Position numbers and translations under genes: made by a program
Assembly: GCF_001667375.1 (NCBI RefSeq)
Contig: NZ_LZIN01000105.1
Location: 62,001-126,000, forward strand
From: Mycolicibacter sinensis
GTDB taxonomy: Bacteria; Actinomycetota; Actinomycetes; Mycobacteriales; Mycobacteriaceae
Length of the DNA: 64,000 nt
Direction: 5' to 3'
Shown here: positions 21,146 through 29,263 of the stretch, piece after piece
How the letters are laid out: each line of letters opens with the position of its first letter
Position numbering within the stretch: the stretch's first letter is position 1
The notes under the pieces: generated by a model
The model's database searches: none
What the model was told of the DNA's origin: nothing
Seen by the model: only the letters and a program-made list of their open reading frames with translations

Positions 21146-22282
21146 ATGAGCCGGCTGAATCAAACGCCGCTGAGCGGCTACCGGGTTGCGGTGACCTCGT
21201 CGCGCCGTGCTGACGAGCTCTGCGCCATACTGCGCCGGCACGGCGCGACGGTCTGCGCCGCGCCGGCGATCGCGATGATCGATTTGACCGATGATGACGA
21301 ACTACACCGGCGCACTGACGAATTGATCGCAGAGCCGCCTGACATTCTGGTTGTCACAACCGCAATCGGTTTCCGCGGCTGGATCGCCGCGGCCGAGGGC
21401 TGGGGGCTCGTCGACGAGCTGATCGAGGTATTGCGATCAGCCCGCATCGTGGCACGTGGGCCGAAGGCGGTCGGCGCCTTGCGTGCGGCCGGGCTGCCCG
21501 AGGAGTGGTCACCCCAATCCGAGTCGTCGTCGGCGGTGCTCGGCTACTTGATGCAGGAAAATATGATCGGTTGCCGGATCGCAGTCCAGCTGCACGGTTC
21601 CGCCAGCGGCTGTGATCCGATTCCGGAGCTACTAGGCCAACTCCGTTATGCGGGCGCCGATGTGGTGCCCATCAGGGTCTACCGGTGGCAGGCCGCCCGC
21701 CCGGGCGGAGAATTCGACCAGCTGACCACCGAGATCGCCCAGCGGCAATTCGACGCCGTCAGCTTCACATCAACAGCGGCCGTGCTGGCGACCCTGACGC
21801 GTGCCACCGAACTCGGTCTCTCTGACGAGTTGCTCGGGGCACTGCGATCGGATGTGCATGCCATGTGCGTTGGTCCGGTGACTGCCCGCCCGCTGGCGGT
21901 ACTGGGCGTACCCACCTCGTCCCCCCGGCGAATGCGCTTGGGCGCGTTGGCCCGCCATATCGTCGACCAGCTACCCCGGTTGCGCACCCACACCGTATAT
22001 ACGGCCGGGCACCGAATCGAGATCCGTAGCAGTTGCGTGATGGTCGACGGGGAGGCCAAGTCGTTGTCCCCCGCCGGAATGGCGACCCTGCGGGCGCTGG
22101 CCCACCACCCCGGCAGGGTGGTTTCCCGCGATGATCTGCTGGATGCGCTGCCGGGCAACGGAAGTAACACTCACGCGGTGGAAACCGCGGTGCTGCGACT
22201 CCGAACCGCCCTGGGCGACAAGAACATTGTCGCCACCGTGGTCAAGCGCGGTTACCGGCTGGCAGTAGAGTCGACCGGCTGA
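21146..22282 (+). CDS. nnaR: HemD-domain/winged-helix regulator of nitrite assimilation, NnaR-type
   Basis: This 378-residue protein joins a uroporphyrinogen-III-synthase-like domain (about 8-265) to a C-terminal OmpR-type winged helix (about 285-378). Proteins of this architecture (Rv0260c; NnaR in Streptomyces and M. smegmatis) are co-activators with GlnR of nitrate/nitrite uptake and nirBD genes. The HemD part shows GYRVAVTSSRRADELCAILRR, VVTTAIGFRGW and SFTSTAAVLATL but is expected to be regulatory rather than catalytic. The frame overlaps the narK stop. The start is placed at ATG 21146 because GGGGA lies 5 bp upstream; ATG 21140 is an alternative. It converges on nirBD, its probable target. 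Confidence 0.88.
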   Translation: MSRLNQTPLSGYRVAVTSSRRADELCAILRRHGATVCAAPAIAMIDLTDDDELHRRTDELIAEPPDILVVTTAIGFRGWIAAAEGWGLVDELIEVLRSARIVARGPKAVGALRAAGLPEEWSPQSESSSAVLGYLMQENMIGCRIAVQLHGSASGCDPIPELLGQLRYAGADVVPIRVYRWQAARPGGEFDQLTTEIAQRQFDAVSFTSTAAVLATLTRATELGLSDELLGALRSDVHAMCVGPVTARPLAVLGVPTSSPRRMRLGALARHIVDQLPRLRTHTVYTAGHRIEIRSSCVMVDGEAKSLSPAGMATLRALAHHPGRVVSRDDLLDALPGNGSNTHAVETAVLRLRTALGDKNIVATVVKRGYRLAVESTG

Positions 22283-22315
22283 GCCACGGCCCGGGGCGGT
22301 GGCGGTCCGGCCGCG

Positions 22316-22717
22316 CTAAGCGACGGCCAGTGCGGTGGACCCGGTGGAGCTGGAATGCCCGGGGGCGTCAGCGGTCCGGCCGACCTGCACGTAGCCGTCC
22401 ACGATCCGGGTCGGGTACACCCGGACCGAGATGCGGGGGTCCTCCAGGCAGCTGCCGTCGTCGAAGGCGAACGCCTGCTTCTTCAGCGGTGAGATGACGG
22501 TCAGCCGGCCGCCGCGGTCACCGACGATCCCCCGCGACAGCACCGCCGCGTGGAAGAACGGGTCGACGTTGCACACCGCGTGCACCGAGCCGTCGTCGAG
22601 CCGAAACAGCGCGGCCTGCTTGCCGTTATCCAGCAGCACGCCCACGCCGAGGCCGGGAATCAGCTGGTCGTATCGGCAGGCGGTGGTCCATGCCTCAATG
22701 TTGTGAGCGGTGATCAT
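22316..22717 (-). CDS. nirD: Nitrite reductase (NADH) small subunit NirD
   Basis: This 133-residue protein has the Rieske-like beta fold of NirD, without the Cys/His cluster ligands of true Rieske proteins (VCNVDPFFHAAVLSRGIVGDRGG). It is the small subunit of the cytosolic assimilatory NADH-nitrite reductase that reduces nitrite to ammonium. Its ATG overlaps the nirB stop by four bases, which indicates translational coupling. A roughly 15-residue Ser/Thr-rich C-terminal tail extends past the fold compared with the usual length of about 115-120. Confidence 0.92.
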   Translation of the reverse strand: MITAHNIEAWTTACRYDQLIPGLGVGVLLDNGKQAALFRLDDGSVHAVCNVDPFFHAAVLSRGIVGDRGGRLTVISPLKKQAFAFDDGSCLEDPRISVRVYPTRIVDGYVQVGRTADAPGHSSSTGSTALAVA

Positions 22718-25284
22718 GCTTCCTCCTCAATGCGCAGTACCGGGATGGGCAATGGGATCTTGCGGCCGTCGCGTTCGGTGAACGCGACGGTGGTGTCTTC
22801 GGCGTCGGGGGCGTTGACGAACGACACGAAGCGCGACAGTTTCTCCGGATCGTCGAGCACCCCCTTCCATTCGTCGGTGTAGTTGTCGACGTGGCGGGCC
22901 ATCGCCGCCTCGAATTCAGAAGCGAGGCCCAATGAGTCATCGCAGACGACTTCGCGGACGTGGTCGAGCCCGTTGTCCATCGACTCGATCCACGGTGCGG
23001 TGCGCTGCAGCCGATCCGCAGTGCGGATGTAGAACATCAGGAATCGGTCGATGTAGCGGAACACGGTCTCGGTGTCGAGGTCGCCGGCCAGCAACTGGGC
23101 ATGCTTGGGCGTCATGCCGCCGTTGCCGCCGACGTAGAGATTCCAGCCGAGTTCGGTGGCGATCACGCCGACGTCCTTGGCGCGCGCCTCGGCGCACTCC
23201 CGGGCGCAGCCGGACACCCCCATCTTGATTTTGTGCGGAGCGCGCAGCCCCCGGTAGCGCATCTCCAGGTCGATGGCCATCTTCACCGAGTCCTGCTGCC
23301 CGTAGCGGCACCAGTCGCTGCCCACACAGCTTTTCACGGTGCGCAGCGACTTTCCGTATGCCTGACCGGATTCCATGCCGGCGTCGACCAGTTTGCGCCA
23401 GATCTCGGGCAGCTGATCGACCCGGGCGCCGAACATGTCGATCCGCTGCCCGCCGGTGATCTTGGTGTACAGGCCGAACTCCTGGGCGATCTGGCCGATC
23501 AGGATCAGGTGCTCGGGCTTGATCTCCCCGCCGGGCACCCGGGGAACCACCGAGTAGCTGCCGTTGCGCTGAATGTTGGCCAGGAAGTGGTCGTTGGAGT
23601 CCTGCAGCGCGGCCTGCTCACCTTCCAGGATGTGCTCAGATCCGGTGGAGGCCAGGATGGAGGCGACGGTCGGTTTGCAGATGTCGCAGCCGTGTCCGGT
23701 GCCGAAGCGCTCCAGCAGCTCGGAGAACGTGCGGATTCCGGTGACCTGGATGATTTCGAAGAGCTCGGCGCGGGACTGGGCGAAGTGCTCGCACAACGAC
23801 TTCGACTGTTCCACGCCCTCGGCGATCAGCAGTTCTTTGAGCAGCGGGATGCAGGAACCGCACGAGGTGCCGGCCTTGGTGCGGTCCTTGAGCGCCTGCA
23901 CGTCATGGCAGCCATCAGCGATCGCGTCGCACAACTGTGTCTTGCTGACGTTGTTGCAGGAGCAGATCTGTGCCGCCCCGGGCAGCGCGCTGATGCCCAG
24001 CGAGGTCTTGGCGCCGTCACTTGGCGGCGCGATCAGGTGCAGCGGGTCGCCGGGCAACTCGGCGCCGACCATCGGGCGCAGCACACCGTAGGAGGATGCG
24101 TCACCGACGAGAATGCCGCCGAGCAGGGTCTTGGCGTTGTCGGAGAGCACCAGCTTGGCGTAGGTGCGCTTCACCGGGTCGTTGATCACCACCGACAGCG
24201 AGTTCTCGGTGGCGCCCATCGCATCCCCGAAGCTGGCCACGTCGACACCGAGCAGCTTCAGCTTGGTGGACATGTCGGCTTCACCGAACTCGGCGGCTCC
24301 CTCGAGCAACCGGTCGGCGACGACCTCGGCGCTGGTGTAGCCGGGTCCGACCAGGCCGTAGCAGCAGCCCTCGATGGCGGCCACCTCACCGATCGCATAG
24401 ACGTCGGGATCGCTGGTCCGACAGGACAAGTCGGTCAGCACGCCGCCGCGCTCGGCGATCGCCAGGCCGGCCTCGCGGGCCAATTCGTCACGCGGACGCA
24501 CTCCGGCGGCGAAGATCACCAGCCCGGCATCGATGTCGGTACCATCGGAGAGGCGCACTCGCAGACTGGGTGAGCCGTATTGGTGGGTGAGCTGTTCGAT
24601 CGACTCGGTGCCCACCCCGACGTGCACCGCGATGCCCAGGTCGGAGATCATCCGGCTCAGCAGCATGCCACCGGCGTCGTCGAGCTGCTGTGGCATCAAC
24701 CGCGGCGCCATCTCGACGATATGGGGCTGGATGCCGGAGCTACGAAGCGCATTCGCGGCTTCCAGCCCGAGCAGACCGCCGCCGATCACCACGCCGGCGC
24801 GAGTGTGGCCGGCTTCGAGCATGCACTGGATGTCGACCCGGATGCCGTCCAGGTCGTCCAAGGTCCGGTAGACATGGCACCCGGGTAGATCGTGGCCGGG
24901 AACCGGCGGAACGAACGCTCGGGATCCGGTCGCCAGCACCAGGGTGTCGTAGCCGTAGCGCTGCCCGTCCGCGGCGAGCACCGACTTGCCGGCCAGGTCG
25001 AGTTCGGCGACCCGGGAGCGCAGCAGCAACCGCACCTGGTCGTCGCCGGCGTAGTCGTTCCCGGGCAGCGCCAGCCGGGATCGATCCCAGCCTTCGGTGT
25101 ACGACGTCAGTCCGACCCGGTCGTAGGCCGGATCGGATTCCTCGGCGAGCACGGTGATCCGCCAGTGCCCGCTGTCGGACCGGCTGCGCAGCGCCTCGAC
25201 GAATCGGTGGCCCACCATGCCGTGTCCGACTACGACCAGTTCCCGAACGGGGTCGCCGGCGCGGGGGGTTTCGATCGGGGCCAT
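22714..25284 (-). CDS. nirB: Nitrite reductase (NADH) large subunit NirB
   Basis: This 856-residue cytosolic sirohaem enzyme reduces nitrite to ammonia with NADH. The order of parts is an FAD/NADH domain (Rossmann motifs VVVGHGMVG near 17 and VVIGGGLLGLEAA near 165), a BFD-type [2Fe-2S] site (Cys441, Cys443, Cys475, Cys478), a second CxxC (Cys533, Cys536), and the sirohaem/[4Fe-4S] domain with Cys653, Cys659, Cys693 and Cys697 (SCVGSDWC and GCARECAEA). An ATG at 25326 would add 14 residues. The start at 25284 (MAPIETPRAG) is preferred because a GlnR-type array at 25329-25366 would otherwise abut the start codon. It forms an operon with nirD and is divergent from hsp20. Confidence 0.94.
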   Translation of the reverse strand: MAPIETPRAGDPVRELVVVGHGMVGHRFVEALRSRSDSGHWRITVLAEESDPAYDRVGLTSYTEGWDRSRLALPGNDYAGDDQVRLLLRSRVAELDLAGKSVLAADGQRYGYDTLVLATGSRAFVPPVPGHDLPGCHVYRTLDDLDGIRVDIQCMLEAGHTRAGVVIGGGLLGLEAANALRSSGIQPHIVEMAPRLMPQQLDDAGGMLLSRMISDLGIAVHVGVGTESIEQLTHQYGSPSLRVRLSDGTDIDAGLVIFAAGVRPRDELAREAGLAIAERGGVLTDLSCRTSDPDVYAIGEVAAIEGCCYGLVGPGYTSAEVVADRLLEGAAEFGEADMSTKLKLLGVDVASFGDAMGATENSLSVVINDPVKRTYAKLVLSDNAKTLLGGILVGDASSYGVLRPMVGAELPGDPLHLIAPPSDGAKTSLGISALPGAAQICSCNNVSKTQLCDAIADGCHDVQALKDRTKAGTSCGSCIPLLKELLIAEGVEQSKSLCEHFAQSRAELFEIIQVTGIRTFSELLERFGTGHGCDICKPTVASILASTGSEHILEGEQAALQDSNDHFLANIQRNGSYSVVPRVPGGEIKPEHLILIGQIAQEFGLYTKITGGQRIDMFGARVDQLPEIWRKLVDAGMESGQAYGKSLRTVKSCVGSDWCRYGQQDSVKMAIDLEMRYRGLRAPHKIKMGVSGCARECAEARAKDVGVIATELGWNLYVGGNGGMTPKHAQLLAGDLDTETVFRYIDRFLMFYIRTADRLQRTAPWIESMDNGLDHVREVVCDDSLGLASEFEAAMARHVDNYTDEWKGVLDDPEKLSRFVSFVNAPDAEDTTVAFTERDGRKIPLPIPVLRIEEEA

Positions 25285-25328
25285 GCGGATGAGATTAGAA
25301 AGCCGATATTGCCGCAGGATCGCCATGC

Positions 25329-25366
25329 GTTACAAGCGTGTGACGGTGTGCTCACGCGCATGTGAC
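25329..25366 (-). promoter_or_regulatory. GlnR-type operator array upstream of nirBD
   Basis: On the minus strand the order is GTCAC-N6-GTGAG-N6-GTCAC-N6-GTAAC, four half-sites at an exact 11-bp period (plus-strand blocks 25362-25366, 25351-25355, 25340-25344, 25329-25333). This matches the AC-n9-AC spacing of actinobacterial GlnR boxes, and nirBD is a known GlnR target in mycobacteria. The promoter-proximal end lies 44 bp from the chosen nirB start. Confidence 0.7.
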
Positions 25367-25419
25367 GTCGTTCACGGGGGCGCGAACTGTCGGTTTGTTC
25401 ACCGTCGGCGAACACGGAA

Positions 25420-25440
25420 CTTTAGCGTGGTCGACTCAAG
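25420..25440 (+). promoter_or_regulatory. HAIR-like HspR operator upstream of hsp20
   Basis: CTTTAGC (25420-25426), N7 and ACTCAAG (25434-25440) match the HspR inverted repeat CTTGAGT-N7-ACTCAAG with a perfect right half and two mismatches in the left. A wider perfect dyad, GGAACTT (25416-25422) and AAGTTCC (25438-25444), surrounds it. It lies 70 bp before the hsp20 ATG. HspR repression of the homologous acr2/hsp20 gene of M. tuberculosis is established; use here is inferred. Confidence 0.65.
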
Positions 25441-25509
25441 TTCCACCTGGTGACGGGCCGGCGACCGACCGGTACGCAGCGATCGATCTTCAAGAAAGGT
25501 AGCGACACC

Positions 25510-25947
25510 ATGAGCACCCTGACCCTGTGGCAACACCCCTTCGACACCGACCGGTGGGTACGCGACTTCTTCGGCCCGGCGACGGCCAGCGACTGGCGGG
25601 CACCGAGCGGGTTCAGCCCGGCCGCCGAGATCACCAAAGACGGCGACGACGCGGTGGTCCGGCTGGAGCTGCCCGGCATCGACGTGGACAAGGACGTGAC
25701 GGTCGAACTCGACGGCGGCCGGCTGGTCGTCCGCGGCGAACGTCGCGATGAGCACGCCGAGACCGACGCCAAGACCAAGCGCACGCTGCGCGAGGTGCGC
25801 TACGGCGCCTTCCGCCGCTCGTTCGCGGTCCCGGCGCATGTCACCGGCGACGCCGTCACCGCGTCCTATGACGCCGGTGTGCTGACCCTCCGGGTAGCCG
25901 GCGTCTACGCGGGCAGCGAGCCGCGACGGATCGCCATCACGAAGTAG
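25510..25947 (+). CDS. hsp20: Hsp20/alpha-crystallin family small heat-shock protein
   Basis: This 145-residue cytosolic holdase chaperone has an alpha-crystallin domain at about residues 38-130 (AEITKDGDDAVVRLELPGIDVDKDVTVEL, then the conserved ASYDAGVLTLRV box) and the C-terminal IxI-type tail RIAITK. The N-terminal region is Trp/Phe rich (LWQHPFDTDRWVRDFFGP), as in Acr2/Rv0251c. The ATG follows AAGAAAGG. A HAIR-like site lies upstream and a strong terminator follows. It is divergent from nirB and so separates nitrogen assimilation from the Sdh1 operon. Confidence 0.94.
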   Translation: MSTLTLWQHPFDTDRWVRDFFGPATASDWRAPSGFSPAAEITKDGDDAVVRLELPGIDVDKDVTVELDGGRLVVRGERRDEHAETDAKTKRTLREVRYGAFRRSFAVPAHVTGDAVTASYDAGVLTLRVAGVYAGSEPRRIAITK

Positions 25948-25970
25948 GCCGGTAATCGGCGAAGGCCCGG

Positions 25971-26004
25971 AAAACCCCCGCACACACCGTGTGTGGGGGT
26001 TTTT
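25971..26004 (+). terminator. Intrinsic terminator after hsp20
   Basis: AAAACCCCC with GCACACA pairs with TGTGTG and GGGGGTTTT around a short loop, with one unpaired base, and ends in a run of five T. It is the only textbook hairpin-plus-T-run terminator I noticed in the window and sits 24 bp after the hsp20 stop. Confidence 0.85.
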
Positions 26005-26029
26005 CGTGCGGCGAACACGCAACCATCGC

Positions 26030-26049
26030 AACGTGATCTGTCTCACGTT
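26030..26049. promoter_or_regulatory. CRP-type palindrome upstream of the Sdh1 operon
   Basis: AACGTGA (26030-26036), N6 (TCTGTC) and TCACGTT (26043-26049) form a perfect dyad. The core CGTGA-N6-TCACG equals the mycobacterial CRP/Crp1 consensus. It lies 65 bp before the first gene of the cluster (26114), a position suited to activation or repression by cAMP-CRP. Confidence 0.65.
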
Positions 26050-26113
26050 CCGTTCCGGATATGACTAGCATCGGGTGAACGTACTGTGATCCGTAACACC
26101 TGAGGAGGCACCG

Positions 26114-26410
26114 GTGTCTGGCACTAGTGAACTCGCCGAACTTCACGCCCTGATCGGGGACCTGCGGCGTTGCGTGCTGGGGCTGAAATCCCGGTTCGGC
26201 GACATACCCGGGATGCGCCGCATCGAACTGGACGCCGAGCGAATCCTCACCGACGTCGAACTCCTCGAATCCGACGCCGGCGAACTCGACCTGCAGCGCT
26301 GGGCCGCCGAACGCGCCCAGGACAAGATCACCATCCCCGACACCGAGTACGACAGCGAATTCTGGCGTGACGTCGACGACGAGGGCGTCGGCGGCCAAGG
26401 CAGGTACTGA
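26114..26410 (+). CDS. Conserved hypothetical protein, Rv0250c-like
   Basis: This is a 98-residue acidic soluble protein of unknown function. The first 65 residues form a probable helical hairpin (LAELHALIGDLRRCVLGLKSRFG, then MRRIELDAERILTDVELLESDAGEL), and the C-terminal tail is very acidic (YDSEFWRDVDDEGVGG). No catalytic or metal-binding motif is seen. The GTG start follows GAGGAGG. The gene opens the Sdh1 operon and precedes the membrane anchor gene by 62 bp, the same place Rv0250c has. A role in assembly or regulation of the complex is possible but only suggested by position. Confidence 0.8.
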   Translation: MSGTSELAELHALIGDLRRCVLGLKSRFGDIPGMRRIELDAERILTDVELLESDAGELDLQRWAAERAQDKITIPDTEYDSEFWRDVDDEGVGGQGRY

Positions 26411-26472
26411 CACCATTGGGTGCTGCTTCACAGGGGCGCCCTCCGACGAATCCAGCCGAAGGGAACCCCTAG

Positions 26473-27315
26473 ATGAGCGCACCCGCCGTGAACCGTCCCG
26501 GCACCGGCGTCTTCTCGGCGACTCGCGCACGAATCGCGAATCGCACCCTGCGTACCGACCGCTGGTGGTTGTCGCCGCTGCGGGTGAACCTGGGCCTCAC
26601 CGCCTGGGTCATCTACGCAACCGTCCGGGCGTTCTGGGGCAGCGGGTACTGGGTGTCCGACTACCACTACCTGACGCCGTTCTACTCGCCGTGTATCTGG
26701 GAGTCGTGCGCGCCCGGCTCCAGTCACCTGGGGGTGTGGCTCCCGTTTGCGGCGCCGTGGTGGGTCCCGATGGGCATGCTGGTGCTGCCATTCCTGCTCG
26801 CCTTCCGACTGACCTGCTACTACTACCGCAAGGCCTACTACCGCGCCTACTGGCAGTCACCGACGGCCTGCGCCGTCCCCGAGCCGCGCGCTGGCTACAC
26901 CGGCGAAACCCGCTTCCCGCTAATCCTGCAGAACAGCCACCGCTATTTCTTCTACGCCGCGCTCGCGATCACGGCGTTGAACACTTACGACGCGATCATG
27001 GCGTTTTATTCGGTGCACGCCAATAACGGCGCGGGCGGATTCGGCTTCGGCGTGGGCAACATCGTGCTGCTGGTCAACGTGGCGATGCTGTGGGCCTACA
27101 CCGGCGGCTGCCATTCCTGCCGGCACATCTTCGGCGGCCGCCTGAATCACTTCTCCAAACACCCGGTGCGCTATTGGTTCTGGACGAAGATCAGCTGGTT
27201 CAACGGCCGGCACATGCAGTTCGCCTGGATCACGCTGGCCACCCTGGCATTCACCGACTTCTACGTCTGGATGGTCTCCAGCGGCGTCATCACCGACTTC
27301 CGATTCATCGGCTGA
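26473..27315 (+). CDS. sdhC: Succinate dehydrogenase Sdh1 membrane anchor subunit
   Basis: This 280-residue polytopic subunit anchors the Sdh1 complex and passes electrons to menaquinone. About five membrane helices are visible (for example 38-53, 95-112, 157-172, 192-209, 238-258). A C213-H-S-C216-R-H218 motif followed by further His residues resembles Rieske-type cluster ligands. A membrane-embedded Rieske-type [2Fe-2S] cluster has been described for mycobacterial Sdh1. Several Cys residues also lie in the loop after the first helix (CIWESC). The gene is the first of the anchor, flavoprotein and iron-sulfur trio and matches Rv0249c. Confidence 0.9.
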   Translation: MSAPAVNRPGTGVFSATRARIANRTLRTDRWWLSPLRVNLGLTAWVIYATVRAFWGSGYWVSDYHYLTPFYSPCIWESCAPGSSHLGVWLPFAAPWWVPMGMLVLPFLLAFRLTCYYYRKAYYRAYWQSPTACAVPEPRAGYTGETRFPLILQNSHRYFFYAALAITALNTYDAIMAFYSVHANNGAGGFGFGVGNIVLLVNVAMLWAYTGGCHSCRHIFGGRLNHFSKHPVRYWFWTKISWFNGRHMQFAWITLATLAFTDFYVWMVSSGVITDFRFIG

Positions 27316-27349
27316 GTGCCGCAATCACACGAAGGGTAAGCGAGAATTC

Positions 27350-29263
27350 ATGGATGAAGTCGAACGGCACTCCTACGACGTGGTCGTGATCGGTGCCGGC
27401 GGCGCTGGCCTGCGCGCGGTGATCGAAGCCCGCGAGCAGGGTCTGAGCGTGGCGGTGGTGTGCAAGTCGTTGTTCGGCAAGGCGCACACCGTGATGGCCG
27501 AAGGCGGCTGCGCCGCGTCGATGGGCAACGTCAACGCCAAGGACAACTGGCAGGTGCACTTCCGGGACACCATGCGCGGCGGAAAATTCCTGAACAACTG
27601 GCGAATGGCCGAGCTGCACGCCCGGGAGGCGCCGGAGCGGGTCTGGGAGCTGGAGACCTACGGCGCGTTGTTCGACCGCACCAAAGAGGGAAAGATCAGC
27701 CAGCGCAACTTCGGTGGTCACACCTACCCGCGGCTGGCCCACGTCGGCGACCGCACCGGTCTGGAGATGATCCGCACCATGCAGCAAAAGGTGGTCTCGC
27801 TGCAACAGGACGACCACGCGGAATTCGGTGACTACGAAGCCAAGATCAAGATCTTCCACGAGTGCACCATCACCGAATTGCTCAAAGATGAGGCCAGCGG
27901 CGCCATCTCGGGCGCGTTCGGCTATTGGCGGGAAAGCGGCAAGTTCGTCTTGTTCGAGGCGCCGGCGGTGGTGCTGGCCACCGGAGGCATCGGCAAGTCG
28001 TTCAAGGTGACCTCGAACTCCTGGGAATACACCGGCGACGGGCACGCCTTGGCGCTACGGGCCGGCGCGACGCTGATCAACATGGAGTTCGTCCAATTCC
28101 ACCCGACCGGGATGGTCTGGCCCCCCAGCGTGAAAGGGATTCTGGTCACCGAGGGCGTGCGCGGCGACGGCGGGGTGCTCAAGAACTCCGACGGGACCCG
28201 GTTCATGTTCAACTACATCCCGCCGGTGTTCAAAGGCCAGTACGCCGAGACCGAGCAAGAGGCCGACCAGTGGCTCAAGGACAACGACTCGGCCCGGCGC
28301 ACGCCCGACCTGCTGCCCCGCGACGAGGTGGCCCGCGCCATCAACTCCGAAGTCAAGGCCGGGCGCGGTTCGCCGCACGGCGGGGTGTTCCTCGACATCG
28401 CCTCGCGCCTGACATCTGAGGAGATCAAGCGCCGGCTGCCCTCGATGTACCACCAGTTCATGCAGCTCGCCGAGGTCGACATCACCAAGGACGCAATGGA
28501 AGTCGGCCCCACCTGTCACTACGTGATGGGCGGCATCGAGGTCGACCCGGATACCGGCGCTTCGGTGGTTCCCGGACTGTTCGCCGCCGGTGAATGCTCC
28601 GGCGGAATGCACGGATCCAACCGGCTGGGCGGCAACTCCCTGTCGGACCTGTTGGTCTTCGGCCGCCGCGCCGGCCTGGGCGCCGCGGAATACGTGCAGA
28701 AGCTGGACAGTAGGCCGGCCGTGGCGCCGGCGGCGCTGGACGCCGCAGCCAAGCTGGCGCTGGCGCCGTTGGACCGTAGCGGCGGGGCCGCGGAGAACCC
28801 GTACACCCTGCACGCCGACTTGCAGCAGTCGATGAACGACCTGGTCGGCATCATCCGCAACGCCGCCGAGCTCGAGCAGGCGCTCTCCCGGCTCGAGGAG
28901 TTCAAAGCCCGGTTCGCGGCCATCGCCGTCGACGGCGGCCGGCACTACAACCCCGGCTGGCATCTGGCCGTCGACCTGCGCAACATGCTGCTGGTCAGCG
29001 AGTGCGTGGCCAAGGCGGCGCTGCAACGCACCGAGAGTCGCGGCGGGCATACCCGCGACGACCACCCCGGCATGGACGCCAACTGGCGTAAGACGCTGCT
29101 GGTCTGCCGGGCCTCGGACGAGAGCGAGGTTCCTGACATCACCATCACCCCCGAGACCCGGTCCGGGATGCGCGAGGACCTGCTGGAACTGTTCGAGATC
29201 TCCGAGCTGGAGAAGTACTACACCGACGAAGAGCTGGCCCAACACCCGGGACGGAGAGCGTAA
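27350..29263 (+). CDS. sdhA: Succinate dehydrogenase/fumarate reductase flavoprotein subunit (Sdh1)
   Basis: This 637-residue flavoprotein oxidises succinate to fumarate at the cytosolic face of the membrane. The FAD-binding GAGGAG motif is at residues 15-20, and the covalent-FAD histidine is the His46 of GKAHTVMAEGG. Substrate-site motifs FHPTGM and RLGGNSLSDLLVFGRRAG are intact. The C-terminal domain carries ESRGGHTRDDHPGMD. The ATG at 27350 gives MDEVERHSYDVVVIGAGG, as in Rv0248c. The stop overlaps the start of the iron-sulfur subunit by one base (TAATG), so the two subunits are translationally coupled. Confidence 0.95.
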   Translation: MDEVERHSYDVVVIGAGGAGLRAVIEAREQGLSVAVVCKSLFGKAHTVMAEGGCAASMGNVNAKDNWQVHFRDTMRGGKFLNNWRMAELHAREAPERVWELETYGALFDRTKEGKISQRNFGGHTYPRLAHVGDRTGLEMIRTMQQKVVSLQQDDHAEFGDYEAKIKIFHECTITELLKDEASGAISGAFGYWRESGKFVLFEAPAVVLATGGIGKSFKVTSNSWEYTGDGHALALRAGATLINMEFVQFHPTGMVWPPSVKGILVTEGVRGDGGVLKNSDGTRFMFNYIPPVFKGQYAETEQEADQWLKDNDSARRTPDLLPRDEVARAINSEVKAGRGSPHGGVFLDIASRLTSEEIKRRLPSMYHQFMQLAEVDITKDAMEVGPTCHYVMGGIEVDPDTGASVVPGLFAAGECSGGMHGSNRLGGNSLSDLLVFGRRAGLGAAEYVQKLDSRPAVAPAALDAAAKLALAPLDRSGGAAENPYTLHADLQQSMNDLVGIIRNAAELEQALSRLEEFKARFAAIAVDGGRHYNPGWHLAVDLRNMLLVSECVAKAALQRTESRGGHTRDDHPGMDANWRKTLLVCRASDESEVPDITITPETRSGMREDLLELFEISELEKYYTDEELAQHPGRRA

